From Trinickia soli (lineage in GTDB: Bacteria; Pseudomonadota; Gammaproteobacteria; Burkholderiales; Burkholderiaceae), in assembly GCF_002879855.1 (NCBI RefSeq), contig NZ_PNYB01000011.1, positions 62,001 through 126,000 of the forward strand: a DNA stretch of 64,000 nt. The letters are read 5' to 3'. How positions within the stretch are numbered: the stretch's first letter is position 1; every line of letters starts with the position of its first letter. This document shows positions 16,186-23,942 of the stretch, in pieces. A program made the position numbers and the translations under genes. The notes below the pieces were generated by a model. It did no database searches and had not been told where the DNA came from. It was given only the letters and a program-made list of their open reading frames with translations.

Positions 16186-17570
16186 TCAGTATTGGAAGCT
16201 GAACAAAACGGACATCGCTGGAGCCGGCGCGCGATGTAAGCAGCGATACGCCATCGCAACGTGGTGATGGAATCAGCCACGTGGCGCTGCGCGCGCTGGG
16301 GACCCGCGTGGCACGTAATCCGAGGGTAAGGCAAATGGATTGCGGATCGCAGAGTTTTTTTACTGCCACCTTGTATCAGGCGTTGAGCAACAAGAAACCC
16401 ATAGGCAGCAATGCACAATGATGCATGGTGGTGGAATCCACGCCAGCCACGTCCTTCGAAGTGTCCCAGGCCGAATTCCTGCTTGAGATCCTGATAGTCC
16501 CGCTCGATACGCCAGCGCATCCTGGCGACATGAACCAGACGTTCGAGTGTCGTGTCTAGGGGCAATGTCGAAAGCCAATATTTGAGCGGTTCGGCATCAC
16601 CTTCGGGCCATTCGATCAGCAGCCATTCCTCCTCGCGCAGTGTGGGACGCCAGTAATCGCGGTGTGAAGCACGCACACGCACGGCGGCAAAGCGCGAACT
16701 GAGTGCGGTACACGTGCCTTCACGCCATATCACCGTGCGATAGTGCGAGGCATCGAGCGTCAAGGCCAGATCTTTGACGCCGATCGGCTCATGCCCCGGC
16801 GCCCGCCGTAATAAGCTGCGCGGCTGGCCCGACTTCCCCGCGGAGGGCTCGGGCGGCAGAGGAGCCGTACCCGGCGCCCATACGCGTGTGTTCGAGCGAA
16901 TGCCCACCGCATACTGCAAGCCGAGTTCGCTGACGGCCTCGCGAAACGAGGTGTCGTCTCCATAGCCAGCATCGGCCAGAACGAAACCGTCGGGCGCGCC
17001 ACTTTGCCTGGCTTCGCGCAACTGCCCGGCCGCAATCTCCGGTTTGGTTGCAAACTCGATTTGCTCGGACACGCCGGCTTTCTGTCGTCGCTCGGGAGCG
17101 TCGCACCATTCACGCGGCAGATACAACCGATACGGCACCGGCAAGCTTGCCTCTGCCGTCGCCACCGACAGACTCACCGCCACCTGGCAGTTGTCCTGCT
17201 TGCCCAGTTGGCCACAGTATTGCCGCGCCACACCGACCGAATGCTCGCCCTTCTTGGGAAAACCCGTGTCGTCAATGGTCCAGTACAACCCGCCAGTCGG
17301 GTCCATGTGCGGCAGCACCCAGCGCCGCACCTGCTCAAGCAGCGCCTCATCAGACCATTCCGACTTCGCCACGAAATGATGCAGCGACTGGTGCCGCGCG
17401 CCCGCATGCTCCGGCTCCAGATGTGCCGCCAGCGGCTCTACGCTCTTGCGCCGAATCGGCAGCATCAGCCCTTGGCAATAGCCCCTCAATCCTGATTCGC
17501 GGTCGTTATGCCCAAGCGCTTCACACAAATGTGCCAGATACGCCTTGAATGACGTCTCCAAGTCCATCAT
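16170..17570 (-). CDS. IS701-family DDE transposase
   Basis: A 466-residue cut-and-paste transposase of the IS4-like superfamily. The catalytic acids are in recognisable contexts: WTIDDTGFPKKGEHSVG (first Asp), VLADAGYGDDTSF (second Asp), and the YREK-like RIERDYQDLKQEFGLGHFEG (Glu). It is full length for IS701. The start is one of two adjacent ATG codons (17570 or 17567) just after GTGAGGA. The stop lies within the left terminal repeat. Expression is probably weak and driven from the right end. Confidence 0.94.
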   Translation of the reverse strand: MMDLETSFKAYLAHLCEALGHNDRESGLRGYCQGLMLPIRRKSVEPLAAHLEPEHAGARHQSLHHFVAKSEWSDEALLEQVRRWVLPHMDPTGGLYWTIDDTGFPKKGEHSVGVARQYCGQLGKQDNCQVAVSLSVATAEASLPVPYRLYLPREWCDAPERRQKAGVSEQIEFATKPEIAAGQLREARQSGAPDGFVLADAGYGDDTSFREAVSELGLQYAVGIRSNTRVWAPGTAPLPPEPSAGKSGQPRSLLRRAPGHEPIGVKDLALTLDASHYRTVIWREGTCTALSSRFAAVRVRASHRDYWRPTLREEEWLLIEWPEGDAEPLKYWLSTLPLDTTLERLVHVARMRWRIERDYQDLKQEFGLGHFEGRGWRGFHHHASLCIAAYGFLVAQRLIQGGSKKTLRSAIHLPYPRITCHAGPQRAQRHVADSITTLRWRIAAYIARRLQRCPFCSASNTDLLTQ

Positions 17571-17611
17571 TCCTCACGCCATGGATGAACAAGTTTCTAT
17601 AATGGCATGAA

Positions 17612-17629
17612 TTTATTGACGCAGTAAGA
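17612..17629. repeat. IS701 right inverted repeat
   Basis: An 18-bp terminal repeat, mate of 16168-16185. TTAG follows immediately as the right copy of the target duplication. Confidence 0.92.
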
Positions 17630-17784
17630 TTAGAGGTGCTGAATATCATCGGTGTCAATCGATTTTGTGCCAGCCGCATAATCAGATTGGCGTAGATGAT
17701 CTCCCCCGCATGCACTTCTTTATAATGTGTGGGAAGATTGGGTTTGGTGTATTGAGCGGTGTTATGAATTCCAGAGTGGCTAGA

Positions 17785-17934
17785 TTAATGATGGAAGTCA
17801 AATTCAATATAGGCGACAATTGTTTCTAAATCGGTTGCAGGCTCGGTTTCGGTGGCGCAGTGTGACAAATTAAGAATCAGTTTACGTGCCAAGGTCTGGC
17901 GTGAATGTGATACGGCTGGCGACGCACCACTCAT
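17785..17934 (-). CDS. Possible 49-residue peptide gene of unknown function
   Basis: A short minus-strand frame starting at 17934 with a good AGGAG six bases before the ATG. The peptide starts MSGASPAVSHSRQTLARK, has one Cys, and ends FDFHH. It matches no family I know. It lies between the IS701 element and the start of the injection-system operon, pointing away from it. The ribosome site and clean stop favour a real gene; its size and isolation count against it. Confidence 0.35.
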   Translation of the reverse strand: MSGASPAVSHSRQTLARKLILNLSHCATETEPATDLETIVAYIEFDFHH

Positions 17935-18238
17935 AGCGAGCTCCTGTTTTTGATTGGTTTGATCGAAAACCGAGCCGGCGCAACTTCGGACCACATCTGC
18001 TGACGTGAGCTCATCATCACGGATGAATCGGATCTCGCCACATGCGCGCTAACGCTTCCTTCGCCCTATTTCCAAATTTTGGTGGGGCCCGGTCCGTATC
18101 GTCGAACTCGAAATCAGGTCCACTAAGACTGCAAGCGTTTGTACTGTCCGTGCTGCCAACGCTGATTCATACTACTTCAGCAATGCGCAAGTTCTGCGCT
18201 GACACCGAGATGACGGCCTAACATTTAGTGACCCGGCA
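17935..18238. other. Upstream region of the injection-system operon
   Basis: 304 bp that should contain the operon promoter. No sigma-54 site, terminator or operator repeat is obvious. The first gene has only a weak ribosome site. Confidence 0.4.
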
Positions 18239-18862
18239 ATGTCCGACCCAATCCTTGACCGATCCACGATCATCCCGTCAGTGAGCGAATCACTGCGCCG
18301 GTTCATCGGCGCTTATGTTCCGCTCCTCACCGAAGCGACAATCTCGCTGGATTCTCCCGCAGATTGGGACGGCACTAAGCAAAACAGCGCGACGCTTTAT
18401 CTCTACCAGATCGAAATCGATCCATATTTGCGCAACACGCCCGCAAGCATCCTATGGCGGGAGACTTCGACCGAACAGGTTCTTCCCCCCGTAATGAGGC
18501 TTGCACCGCTCGCGCTCGATTTGACCTACATGGTGGTGGCATACGGTACTTCCGGCGAGAACGAACAGATCATCGCCAACGGGCTCGCGAATCTGCTCGA
18601 CACCTGCGGCCGGATACCCGATGAGTATCTAATGGCGACGCTCCAGCAAAGCGGCAACGCGTCGCTCGCTGTGATCCCCGAGGCGTCGTCTATTCATGAA
18701 CTTCGCGATCTGTGGGCCGCGTTTTCTCCGAAAACGTATCACCTGACTCGGCTGTATAAGGTCCCGGCAGTGCGCATTCCTTCGCCGCGAGAACTCCCTG
18801 TCGACATCCTGAAGGAAATGCAGGTGAGCGCGGCGCCGATGAACCAGGGGAGCGCGCAATGA
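18239..18862 (+). CDS. eCIS sheath-terminator / cap protein (Pvc16, DUF4255)
   Basis: A 207-residue protein of the DUF4255 (Pvc16_N) family, which caps the sheath-tube at the distal end of extracellular contractile injection systems. Typical segments are SVSESLRRFIGAYVP, NSATLYLYQIEIDPYLRN, and LALDLTYMVVAYG. The family usually closes the operon in Photorhabdus PVC but is first here. The ATG at 18239 has a poor Shine-Dalgarno, so efficient expression may depend on leader context. It overlaps by ATGA with a candidate 47-aa frame and lies 142 bp upstream of the sheath gene. Confidence 0.88.
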   Translation: MSDPILDRSTIIPSVSESLRRFIGAYVPLLTEATISLDSPADWDGTKQNSATLYLYQIEIDPYLRNTPASILWRETSTEQVLPPVMRLAPLALDLTYMVVAYGTSGENEQIIANGLANLLDTCGRIPDEYLMATLQQSGNASLAVIPEASSIHELRDLWAAFSPKTYHLTRLYKVPAVRIPSPRELPVDILKEMQVSAAPMNQGSAQ

Positions 18863-19002
18863 TCGATAAGGGTTGCGATCTCTGCCGCGTGACCTACGCC
18901 GTAGTGTCGAGAGTGGCCCCTGCAGGACCATTGTTCAAACCGGTTGGCGTCACCGTTTTCACACGTTTAACACATAGGCAGCGCATGCATAAGGAGATCT
19001 GA
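18859..19002 (+). CDS. Possible 47-residue protein between cap and sheath genes
   Basis: The ATG at 18859 overlaps the cap stop (ATGA) and has GGGGAG six bases upstream. The stop at 19000-19002 is three bases before the sheath start. The peptide contains a CDLC motif near its start and is basic toward the end (RLTHRQRMHKEI). Translational coupling geometry favours it, but part of its end doubles as the sheath ribosome site (AAGGAG), so it may be only a reading frame that couples translation. Function unknown. Confidence 0.35.
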   Translation: MIDKGCDLCRVTYAVVSRVAPAGPLFKPVGVTVFTRLTHRQRMHKEI

Positions 19003-19004
19003 GC

Positions 19005-20702
19005 ATGTCCGACGTTAGCAATCTTTTGCATCCGGGCGTATACATCAAAGAGCTGCCGGGGCTGCCGTCGATGACGGGCGCATCCACGTCGATTCCCGTG
19101 TTTATCGGCGCTACCGAAAGACTTGCCGACGGCGACCGCAACGTTGCTCGGCCGGTAAGGGGATGGGCCGATTATCAAGCGCGGTATGGCTCGTTCGTGT
19201 TTGGTGCGCAGGTTGGCGCTGCGGTGTTCGAGTTCTTCGCCCTAGGCGGGGCGTTCTGCTACGTCATCGGCGTTGCCGATGATCCGCCACCGACGGTGGC
19301 AAATTTCGATCTATCCGACCCGTTTGCGAAACTGCACATCGCCGCGGCAAGCATGGGCGATTGGCCCAATGACCTTGTGCAGGTGGTGACGTTGGACGCG
19401 GGGCCCGCTCCGGCCGCAGGGAAGGCTGCAAACACCTTTACGCTCAACGTTGTTGTCGATGAGACGGACCTGGCGGCATCCTCATCGGTATGGGCGAAAC
19501 TTTTAAAAGTTTACATTACGACGAACGCAATTAAGCCGACCCCTATTGGTCCTGCCAGCCAGGACAACTTCTACATTCTCGAATCTTATGGTGCGTTCAA
19601 CGCTGCGAGCCTGAATCCGCCTGCTGGGGCTTCGACATGCCCCCTCCAAGATCAGGTCAATGCGAAGTCGATGTTTATCCGTGTGCAAACGGTTGATACA
19701 TCCGAGGTGAACTCGGGCGGCGACCGCTCGTCGACGCTTGTCAAGTTCGCTAATGGCGATACGGTCACCTACAACGCAGCATTCTACGGCCCCGCATTGA
19801 AGGCGGTGTCAGCCGTCCCGGATGCAACCTTAATCGCAATCCCCGACGCCGCGATCATAGACATGTCGGACCTGGACCCTGCGACCGCTGCCACCGCTGC
19901 GAAGCCACTGAAGGACGTCATTAGTTCTGTATTCACCGCCTTCAAGCATCTGCCCAACATGTTCTACGTGATCGACTCGCCGTACGTCGATATTCCCTCG
20001 GACACGCAAAATATCGTGGATTTCGTCACGGGCGGGACGGACAACCTACCAGTGATCAACGACCACGCAGCCATCTACTACCCGTATATCGTTGTCCTGA
20101 ATCCCATTTCGGGTTACAGCGTCCCGGTCCCCCCGAGCGGCGCTGTGCTTGGTCTATACGCCAACACGGACATGAATGCGGGAGTCTGGGTCTCTCCTGC
20201 GGGCGTCGTCAACGGACGCGTAACGACAGCGACGGCGTTGACGGGATGGCTATCCGAGAGCGACCAAGATACGTGTAATCCGCACGGCATCAACGTAATC
20301 CGCCCGATCTCAGGCTACGGCATCACGATCTATGGCGCCCGCACGCTCAATCCCGGCACGCAAACTAAGTACGTCTCCGTCCGTCGATTCCTGACGTATG
20401 TCGAGCAAACCATCAAGGCGGGCCTCCAATGGGTGGTGTTCCAGAACATCACCGAAATTTTATATACCACCGTGGTCCGCGAAACGACCGCCTTTTTGAC
20501 TTCTTTGTGGAACATGGGCGCACTCTATGGCGCTACCGTGGATCAAGCATTTTTCGTCACCTGCGACGACACCAACAACCCGCCGGACCAACGGGCGAAG
20601 GGCATCCTTAATATCGCAGTCGGCTTAGCAGTATTGTCTCCCGCCGAGTTCGTGGTGGTCACTATTTCGCAGATCACTGGCTCGCCGAGCTCTGGTTCCT
20701 AA
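19005..20702 (+). CDS. eCIS contractile sheath protein
   Basis: A 565-residue tail-sheath protein (Pvc2-4 / phage sheath family), which forms the contracting outer cylinder. The N-terminal LLHPGVYIKELPGLPSMTGA and GATERLADG are the classical sheath opening. The C-terminal VSVRRFLTYVEQTIKAGLQW, then ETTAFLTSLWNMGALYG and CDDTNNPPDQRAKG, is the interlocking sheath domain. It is the only sheath gene here, whereas Afp and PVC have three. AAGGAG lies nine bases before the ATG. The central part is a variable surface domain without recognisable similarity. Confidence 0.93.
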   Translation: MSDVSNLLHPGVYIKELPGLPSMTGASTSIPVFIGATERLADGDRNVARPVRGWADYQARYGSFVFGAQVGAAVFEFFALGGAFCYVIGVADDPPPTVANFDLSDPFAKLHIAAASMGDWPNDLVQVVTLDAGPAPAAGKAANTFTLNVVVDETDLAASSSVWAKLLKVYITTNAIKPTPIGPASQDNFYILESYGAFNAASLNPPAGASTCPLQDQVNAKSMFIRVQTVDTSEVNSGGDRSSTLVKFANGDTVTYNAAFYGPALKAVSAVPDATLIAIPDAAIIDMSDLDPATAATAAKPLKDVISSVFTAFKHLPNMFYVIDSPYVDIPSDTQNIVDFVTGGTDNLPVINDHAAIYYPYIVVLNPISGYSVPVPPSGAVLGLYANTDMNAGVWVSPAGVVNGRVTTATALTGWLSESDQDTCNPHGINVIRPISGYGITIYGARTLNPGTQTKYVSVRRFLTYVEQTIKAGLQWVVFQNITEILYTTVVRETTAFLTSLWNMGALYGATVDQAFFVTCDDTNNPPDQRAKGILNIAVGLAVLSPAEFVVVTISQITGSPSSGS

Positions 20703-20714
20703 TGGAGGTGTTGC

Positions 20715-21167
20715 ATGGCTACTTTAGTTCAAGATCCCTTTCGCGGATTCCGCTTCCATGTAGACATCGTCCCGAAGATATCGGCTTCCTTCTCGGAGGT
20801 GACGATACCGGACATCACGATCGATACCGTCGACTACCGAGAAGGAACGGATAAGTCGCCGGGCCGCCGGCGGCTCTCGGGCATGGCCACGTATGGAAAC
20901 GTTTCGTTGAAACGCGGTATTACGGCCTCCTTAGACCTATATGAATGGCACCAAATGATCATAGCCACCGGGACCTCGGGGCAGAACGCGCGGCGCCATG
21001 GAACGATCATCTTGTACGACACCGACATCAGCAAGATCGCCGCGAAGTGGTCGTTCTTTGGCGCGTTTCCGACGACTTATCAATCGAGCGGCCTAAACGC
21101 GAGCAGCGCCGAAGTGATGATCGAGACGCTCGATCTGGTGGTTGAACGGATGTCGCGAGATCAGTGA
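20715..21167 (+). CDS. eCIS inner tube protein 1 (Pvc1/gp19-like)
   Basis: A 150-residue tube subunit; hexameric rings of it stack to form the needle. DPFRGFRFHVDIVPKISASF, the SFSEVTIPDITIDTVDYREG stretch and the GNVSLKRGITAS strand are standard for T4 gp19-like tube proteins of contractile systems. Length equals Afp1/Pvc1. It starts 12 bp after the sheath stop with GGAGG upstream. It is paired with a longer second tube protein at 21811, which probably forms the baseplate-proximal ring or a tube initiator. Confidence 0.92.
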   Translation: MATLVQDPFRGFRFHVDIVPKISASFSEVTIPDITIDTVDYREGTDKSPGRRRLSGMATYGNVSLKRGITASLDLYEWHQMIIATGTSGQNARRHGTIILYDTDISKIAAKWSFFGAFPTTYQSSGLNASSAEVMIETLDLVVERMSRDQ

Positions 21168-21205
21168 CTGTTTCATCGATAACCCAAACTATCTGAGAGG
21201 CCGCG

Positions 21206-21601
21206 ATGGGAGATCCGATTAGCACCGAATTCAAATTCACACTGCCCATAGGATACGCAGGGGCCGACGGCACATTGCATAAAGAAGGCATCATGCGTCT
21301 GGCAACCGCAGCCGACGAGATCGTAACCATGCGGGACGCTCGCGTACAAGCAAATCCCGCTTACCACCCAGTCGTCGTGCTCGCGCGTGTCGTTACGCAA
21401 CTGGGGTCGCTCGACATCGTCAGCCCCGATGTCATCGGCAATCTATTTGTGGCGGATTTCGATTTTCTGATTCGCCTGTACGAAGAAAAGAACGGGGGCG
21501 ATGACGAATCGAATGAACAGGCAGCCCGCGGCCGGCTGCAGGAGGCCGCCCAGGGAAACGTCGACTCGCTGCCCCTTCGGGCCAACTTTATGAGGAGATA
21601 G
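21206..21601 (+). CDS. eCIS tail-assembly chaperone-like protein (gpG-like), 0-frame product
   Basis: A 131-residue soluble acidic protein located directly after the tube gene, where phages encode tail-assembly chaperone G. It starts at 21206 with GAGAGG upstream. SFKFTLP-like FKFTLPIGYAGADGTLHKEG, MRLATAADEI and VVVLARVVTQLGSLDIVSPD are typical of this eCIS component. The last 15 codons overlap a -1 frame that encodes a DUF6760-like domain. An AGGAGG at 21540-21545 and GGGAAAC at 21553-21559, placed correctly as G GGA AAC, form a likely programmed frameshift. Two products, 131 and 187 aa, are therefore expected, as for lambda G and GT. Confidence 0.85.
   Translation: MGDPISTEFKFTLPIGYAGADGTLHKEGIMRLATAADEIVTMRDARVQANPAYHPVVVLARVVTQLGSLDIVSPDVIGNLFVADFDFLIRLYEEKNGGDDESNEQAARGRLQEAAQGNVDSLPLRANFMRR
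21553..21559 (+). promoter_or_regulatory. Programmed -1 ribosomal frameshift site GGGAAAC
   Basis: The heptamer GGGAAAC lies in the X XXY YYZ register of the chaperone frame (codons GGA AAC). Upstream, AGGAGG (21540-21545) is an internal Shine-Dalgarno-like stimulator seven bases away. Downstream, GCCC(CTTC)GGGC at 21571-21582 can form a small hairpin. Lambda G/GT uses the closely similar GGGAAAG. After slipping, the next codon is CGT at 21559-21561. Confidence 0.8.
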
Positions 21602-21768
21602 CGTTCATCGCTTATCACCTTCATTGGTCGCGCGAGGACATCTGTTCGATGGCGCATGCGGAGCGGCGGCGATGGTGTGAGGAGATCAGCAGGATCAACG
21701 AGAAGATCAATGCGGAGGCGGAGCAGTCGGACCGGCCGCGTGGGATCGATATTCGCGAGATGTGGTGA
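21559..21768 (+). CDS. DUF6760-like C-terminal domain made by -1 frameshift from the chaperone gene
   Basis: 69 codons in the -1 frame relative to the preceding gene. It contains GQLYEEIAFIAYHLHWSRED and HAERRRWCEEISRINEKIN, the pattern of small DUF6760 proteins (LYEEVAYIAYHFHW, HPERRRW) found in eCIS operons. The frame is open from 21517 but has no ATG, GTG or TTG before the ATG near 21648, which lies inside the domain. Normal initiation is therefore unlikely and the frameshift from 21553-21559 is the natural explanation. The fused product would be 118 + 69 = 187 residues. By analogy with lambda GT it should help load tube subunits on the tape measure. Confidence 0.75.
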   Translation, partial: RRLAAPSGQLYEEIAFIAYHLHWSREDICSMAHAERRRWCEEISRINEKINAEAEQSDRPRGIDIREMW

Positions 21769-21810
21769 ATGCGCGATCGACAATCGGCATATGTCTTTAA
21801 CGGGTGATGC

Positions 21811-22461
21811 ATGAGCTTTTCTCTCGGCGGCATAGCGAAAACTGCCCTCAACCAGGCGCAGGAGCCGGTTAAAACCTACAACTTTCGCGTCATTCTGCAT
21901 CCTGATTTAGGTGGGTCGGGCGGCATTCTGGGTGCGATGAAAAAAATCGCAGGTGGGATTGGGGCGAGTTTCGCGCTTGGCAGCTTTAGCTCGGTGGAGG
22001 GCGTCGGTTGGAAGACGGAAGTTCACACGGTGCGAGAGGGCGGCGTGAACGAGTGCGAGCATAGGCTGCCTGGCCGAACGACCTGCAATGAGCTCGTGTT
22101 TTCGAAAGGGCTGACGCTGCTCGATCCGATGTGGGACTGGTATCACTCGACCATTTCCGGCAGTGTGAGTCGGATGAACGGCACGATCTTTCTGATGACG
22201 GATTACCATACGCCGACGGGTGGCATCAGCGCGGTCCCCTCCACGGGGATACCCACGGCCGCGTGGCATTTCTTTCACGCGTTTCCGACGGCGCTCGAGG
22301 GAGCGCGAATGGACGCTTCCCAAAGCGCGATCGCCATTCAACATTTGACGGTGTCGATTGATCGCATTGAGAAGGTCGGTTTGCCGGTTGGTGGGTTAGG
22401 GGCGCTCGCTGCGGATGCGGTGGCCGGCACTGCGCTCAGTATAGCGGGGAGCCTTTTGTGA
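21811..22461 (+). CDS. eCIS inner tube protein 2 (Pvc5-like)
   Basis: A 216-residue gp19-like tube protein, longer than tube 1. KTYNFRVILHPDL, SFSSVEGVGWKTEVHTVREG and FSKGLTLLDPMWDWYHSTIS are the family landmarks (compare YVWKTEVEEYREGG/KRG in Pvc5). It probably forms the ring that joins the tube to the hub. It ends in a Gly/Ala-rich hydrophobic tail (LGALAADAVAGTALSIAGSL), unusual for a tube subunit. Its stop overlaps the next start (TGATG), so the two are translationally coupled. Confidence 0.88.
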   Translation: MSFSLGGIAKTALNQAQEPVKTYNFRVILHPDLGGSGGILGAMKKIAGGIGASFALGSFSSVEGVGWKTEVHTVREGGVNECEHRLPGRTTCNELVFSKGLTLLDPMWDWYHSTISGSVSRMNGTIFLMTDYHTPTGGISAVPSTGIPTAAWHFFHAFPTALEGARMDASQSAIAIQHLTVSIDRIEKVGLPVGGLGALAADAVAGTALSIAGSLL

Positions 22462-23942
22462 TGATGCGGACCTTCGGTCGCCTATCAATGACGCGGGCGC
22501 AAACGGCGCGTGCGTTTTGGCGTCGATCCGCTGCGCGGTTTCGCGTGCGTCTATACGGGCTGTCGGGCTACCCGTGGCCGACGCAGCGATCGCCAAAGTT
22601 CGTATTCGCCGTTTCGCTCGCGAGTTGGTTGACGAATAGAACAGCCAAGAAGAGAGCACTATCCGCAGAACGTCGGAGCCGGCAGCCTCGGCGTGAACCA
22701 ATGTCGCGGCAGTCAGCTGCGTTGCACGTCGCCGGTGGCTCGACGCGTAACACTGTGCGGGGACAGGCTTCGTCCACAGCGAAAACACTGCGCGAGTCTG
22801 CTCGTGTCGCACCGCGAAAGCCTGCGCAACCGATTGCTGCAAAACGCATCGCGGTTCCTACGACATCCCGCCGAATAACCGTATACGGACGCGTTATTCG
22901 GCCCGATCGTTCAATCGCATTTCGGCGCGCCGCCATGGTGGCGCGCGAGGTGGTCAAGACGCGATGGCTCGGCGGCGAGCGCATCTGGAGAGAGGTTCAG
23001 ACGCGTTTCGTAGAGCGGGGCGCGCGATCAATGTCCGCCGCTATCGCGGCGCGGCGTTCGGCCGGGACAAACGATGCACGCGCGTGGCGAACCCCGCGAC
23101 GCGCTGCCCACATTGCGATGCGGTCGGCACGTCGCCGGCGCGAGGCTGCAGTTCATCGCCGTGTTGACGCGTCGCGCCGCCGCGTGGCGATGATTGTCCG
23201 CAGTGCATATCGCGCGCATACGTTGACGAACCGGCGATCGGCCAAGTCGTTCGTTTCGTCGTCGCGGAGCGCGCATCGCGATTGCGGCCGCCAGGGAGCC
23301 AACAGCCGAACGAGTCAAGTGAGAGAGCTTCCGATTCGCGACCGCATTTTCATACTGCGGCGTTTCCAGATACATCGGATGGCCTCGGCGGCTCGAATTG
23401 TGCGCGCGACGCAGGCGCCTCGCGCGGATCTCGCACGGCCGCAATATCGATGGAGGCGGACGGACGTGGGCGCTCTCCGCTTCTTCTCGCGTCGTAGCGA
23501 TAGGCAGCCCGCGACTGCTGCGGCACGCCGGTATGTTCATCGAGCGGCGTCCTCGCCGCGGCGGTTCCTAGCGGAATCCCTATCGTCGCCGCGAGATTAT
23601 GCGGTCGCGACGTTAGCCCGGTACGAATCCGCTGCGAGACCGGCGATGATCATGCGGCAACGTACCGATCCGCAACGCTCACGCGAGCAAGCGACGGTAG
23701 GCGTACGGAACGCGCAGCCGACGCAGGATTCCCGCACGCGGCTCGCATCACATGAGAGCGACGGGTCGCGCGATCGATCGCCGCGCCCGCCGGCGGCCGA
23801 AGAAATACGCCGGATATTGATCCCCCTCTTGCAGGAAACGCTGTTTTCCGAGCGCACGATGGGGCGACTGGCGAATGGCGTCGTGTCCGAGGTAGACCGG
23901 CGCGATAGCGTGGAACAATACCGCAAAACGGGGGGGCGCTAA
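22461..23942 (+). CDS. Very arginine-rich eCIS protein at the tape-measure position
   Basis: A 493-residue protein with about 105 arginines by hand count (roughly 21%), few acids, and Ala/Ser/Thr filling. Most of it looks disordered or extended. The last 50 residues are more ordered (AEEIRRILIPLLQETLFSER, TMGRLANGVVSEVDRR). The frame is genuine: it begins by overlapping the tube-2 stop (TGATG) and ends overlapping the next ATG (TAATG), filling the interval exactly. In phage and eCIS maps this slot, after chaperone and tube and before the LysM hub protein, holds the tape measure. No other tape-measure candidate exists here. It may be a divergent tape measure or a lumen cargo/nucleic-acid-binding protein. 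Confidence 0.72.
   Translation: MMRTFGRLSMTRAQTARAFWRRSAARFRVRLYGLSGYPWPTQRSPKFVFAVSLASWLTNRTAKKRALSAERRSRQPRREPMSRQSAALHVAGGSTRNTVRGQASSTAKTLRESARVAPRKPAQPIAAKRIAVPTTSRRITVYGRVIRPDRSIAFRRAAMVAREVVKTRWLGGERIWREVQTRFVERGARSMSAAIAARRSAGTNDARAWRTPRRAAHIAMRSARRRREAAVHRRVDASRRRVAMIVRSAYRAHTLTNRRSAKSFVSSSRSAHRDCGRQGANSRTSQVRELPIRDRIFILRRFQIHRMASAARIVRATQAPRADLARPQYRWRRTDVGALRFFSRRSDRQPATAAARRYVHRAASSPRRFLAESLSSPRDYAVATLARYESAARPAMIMRQRTDPQRSREQATVGVRNAQPTQDSRTRLASHESDGSRDRSPRPPAAEEIRRILIPLLQETLFSERTMGRLANGVVSEVDRRDSVEQYRKTGGR

Larger units (their letters stand above)
16164..17633 (-). mobile_element. Complete IS701-family insertion sequence with TTAG target duplication
   Basis: The element runs 16168-17629 (1462 bp). 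Its ends are 18-bp inverted repeats (16168-16185 and 17612-17629) that match at 17 of 18 positions, starting TCTTACTG. It is flanked by direct TTAG at 16164-16167 and 17630-17633, the 4-bp YTAR-type duplication expected of IS701. The single transposase gene is intact, so the copy may still be mobile. Joining the flanks recreates the pre-insertion site at the broken end of the IS110 relic. Confidence 0.95.

Noticed and set aside
15159-17934. Similarity between the context of a possible MSGA peptide at 15216 and the 49-aa gene at 17934
   Set aside because: Only a few residues and a loosely similar leader match; the first copy has no ribosome site. Could be chance.
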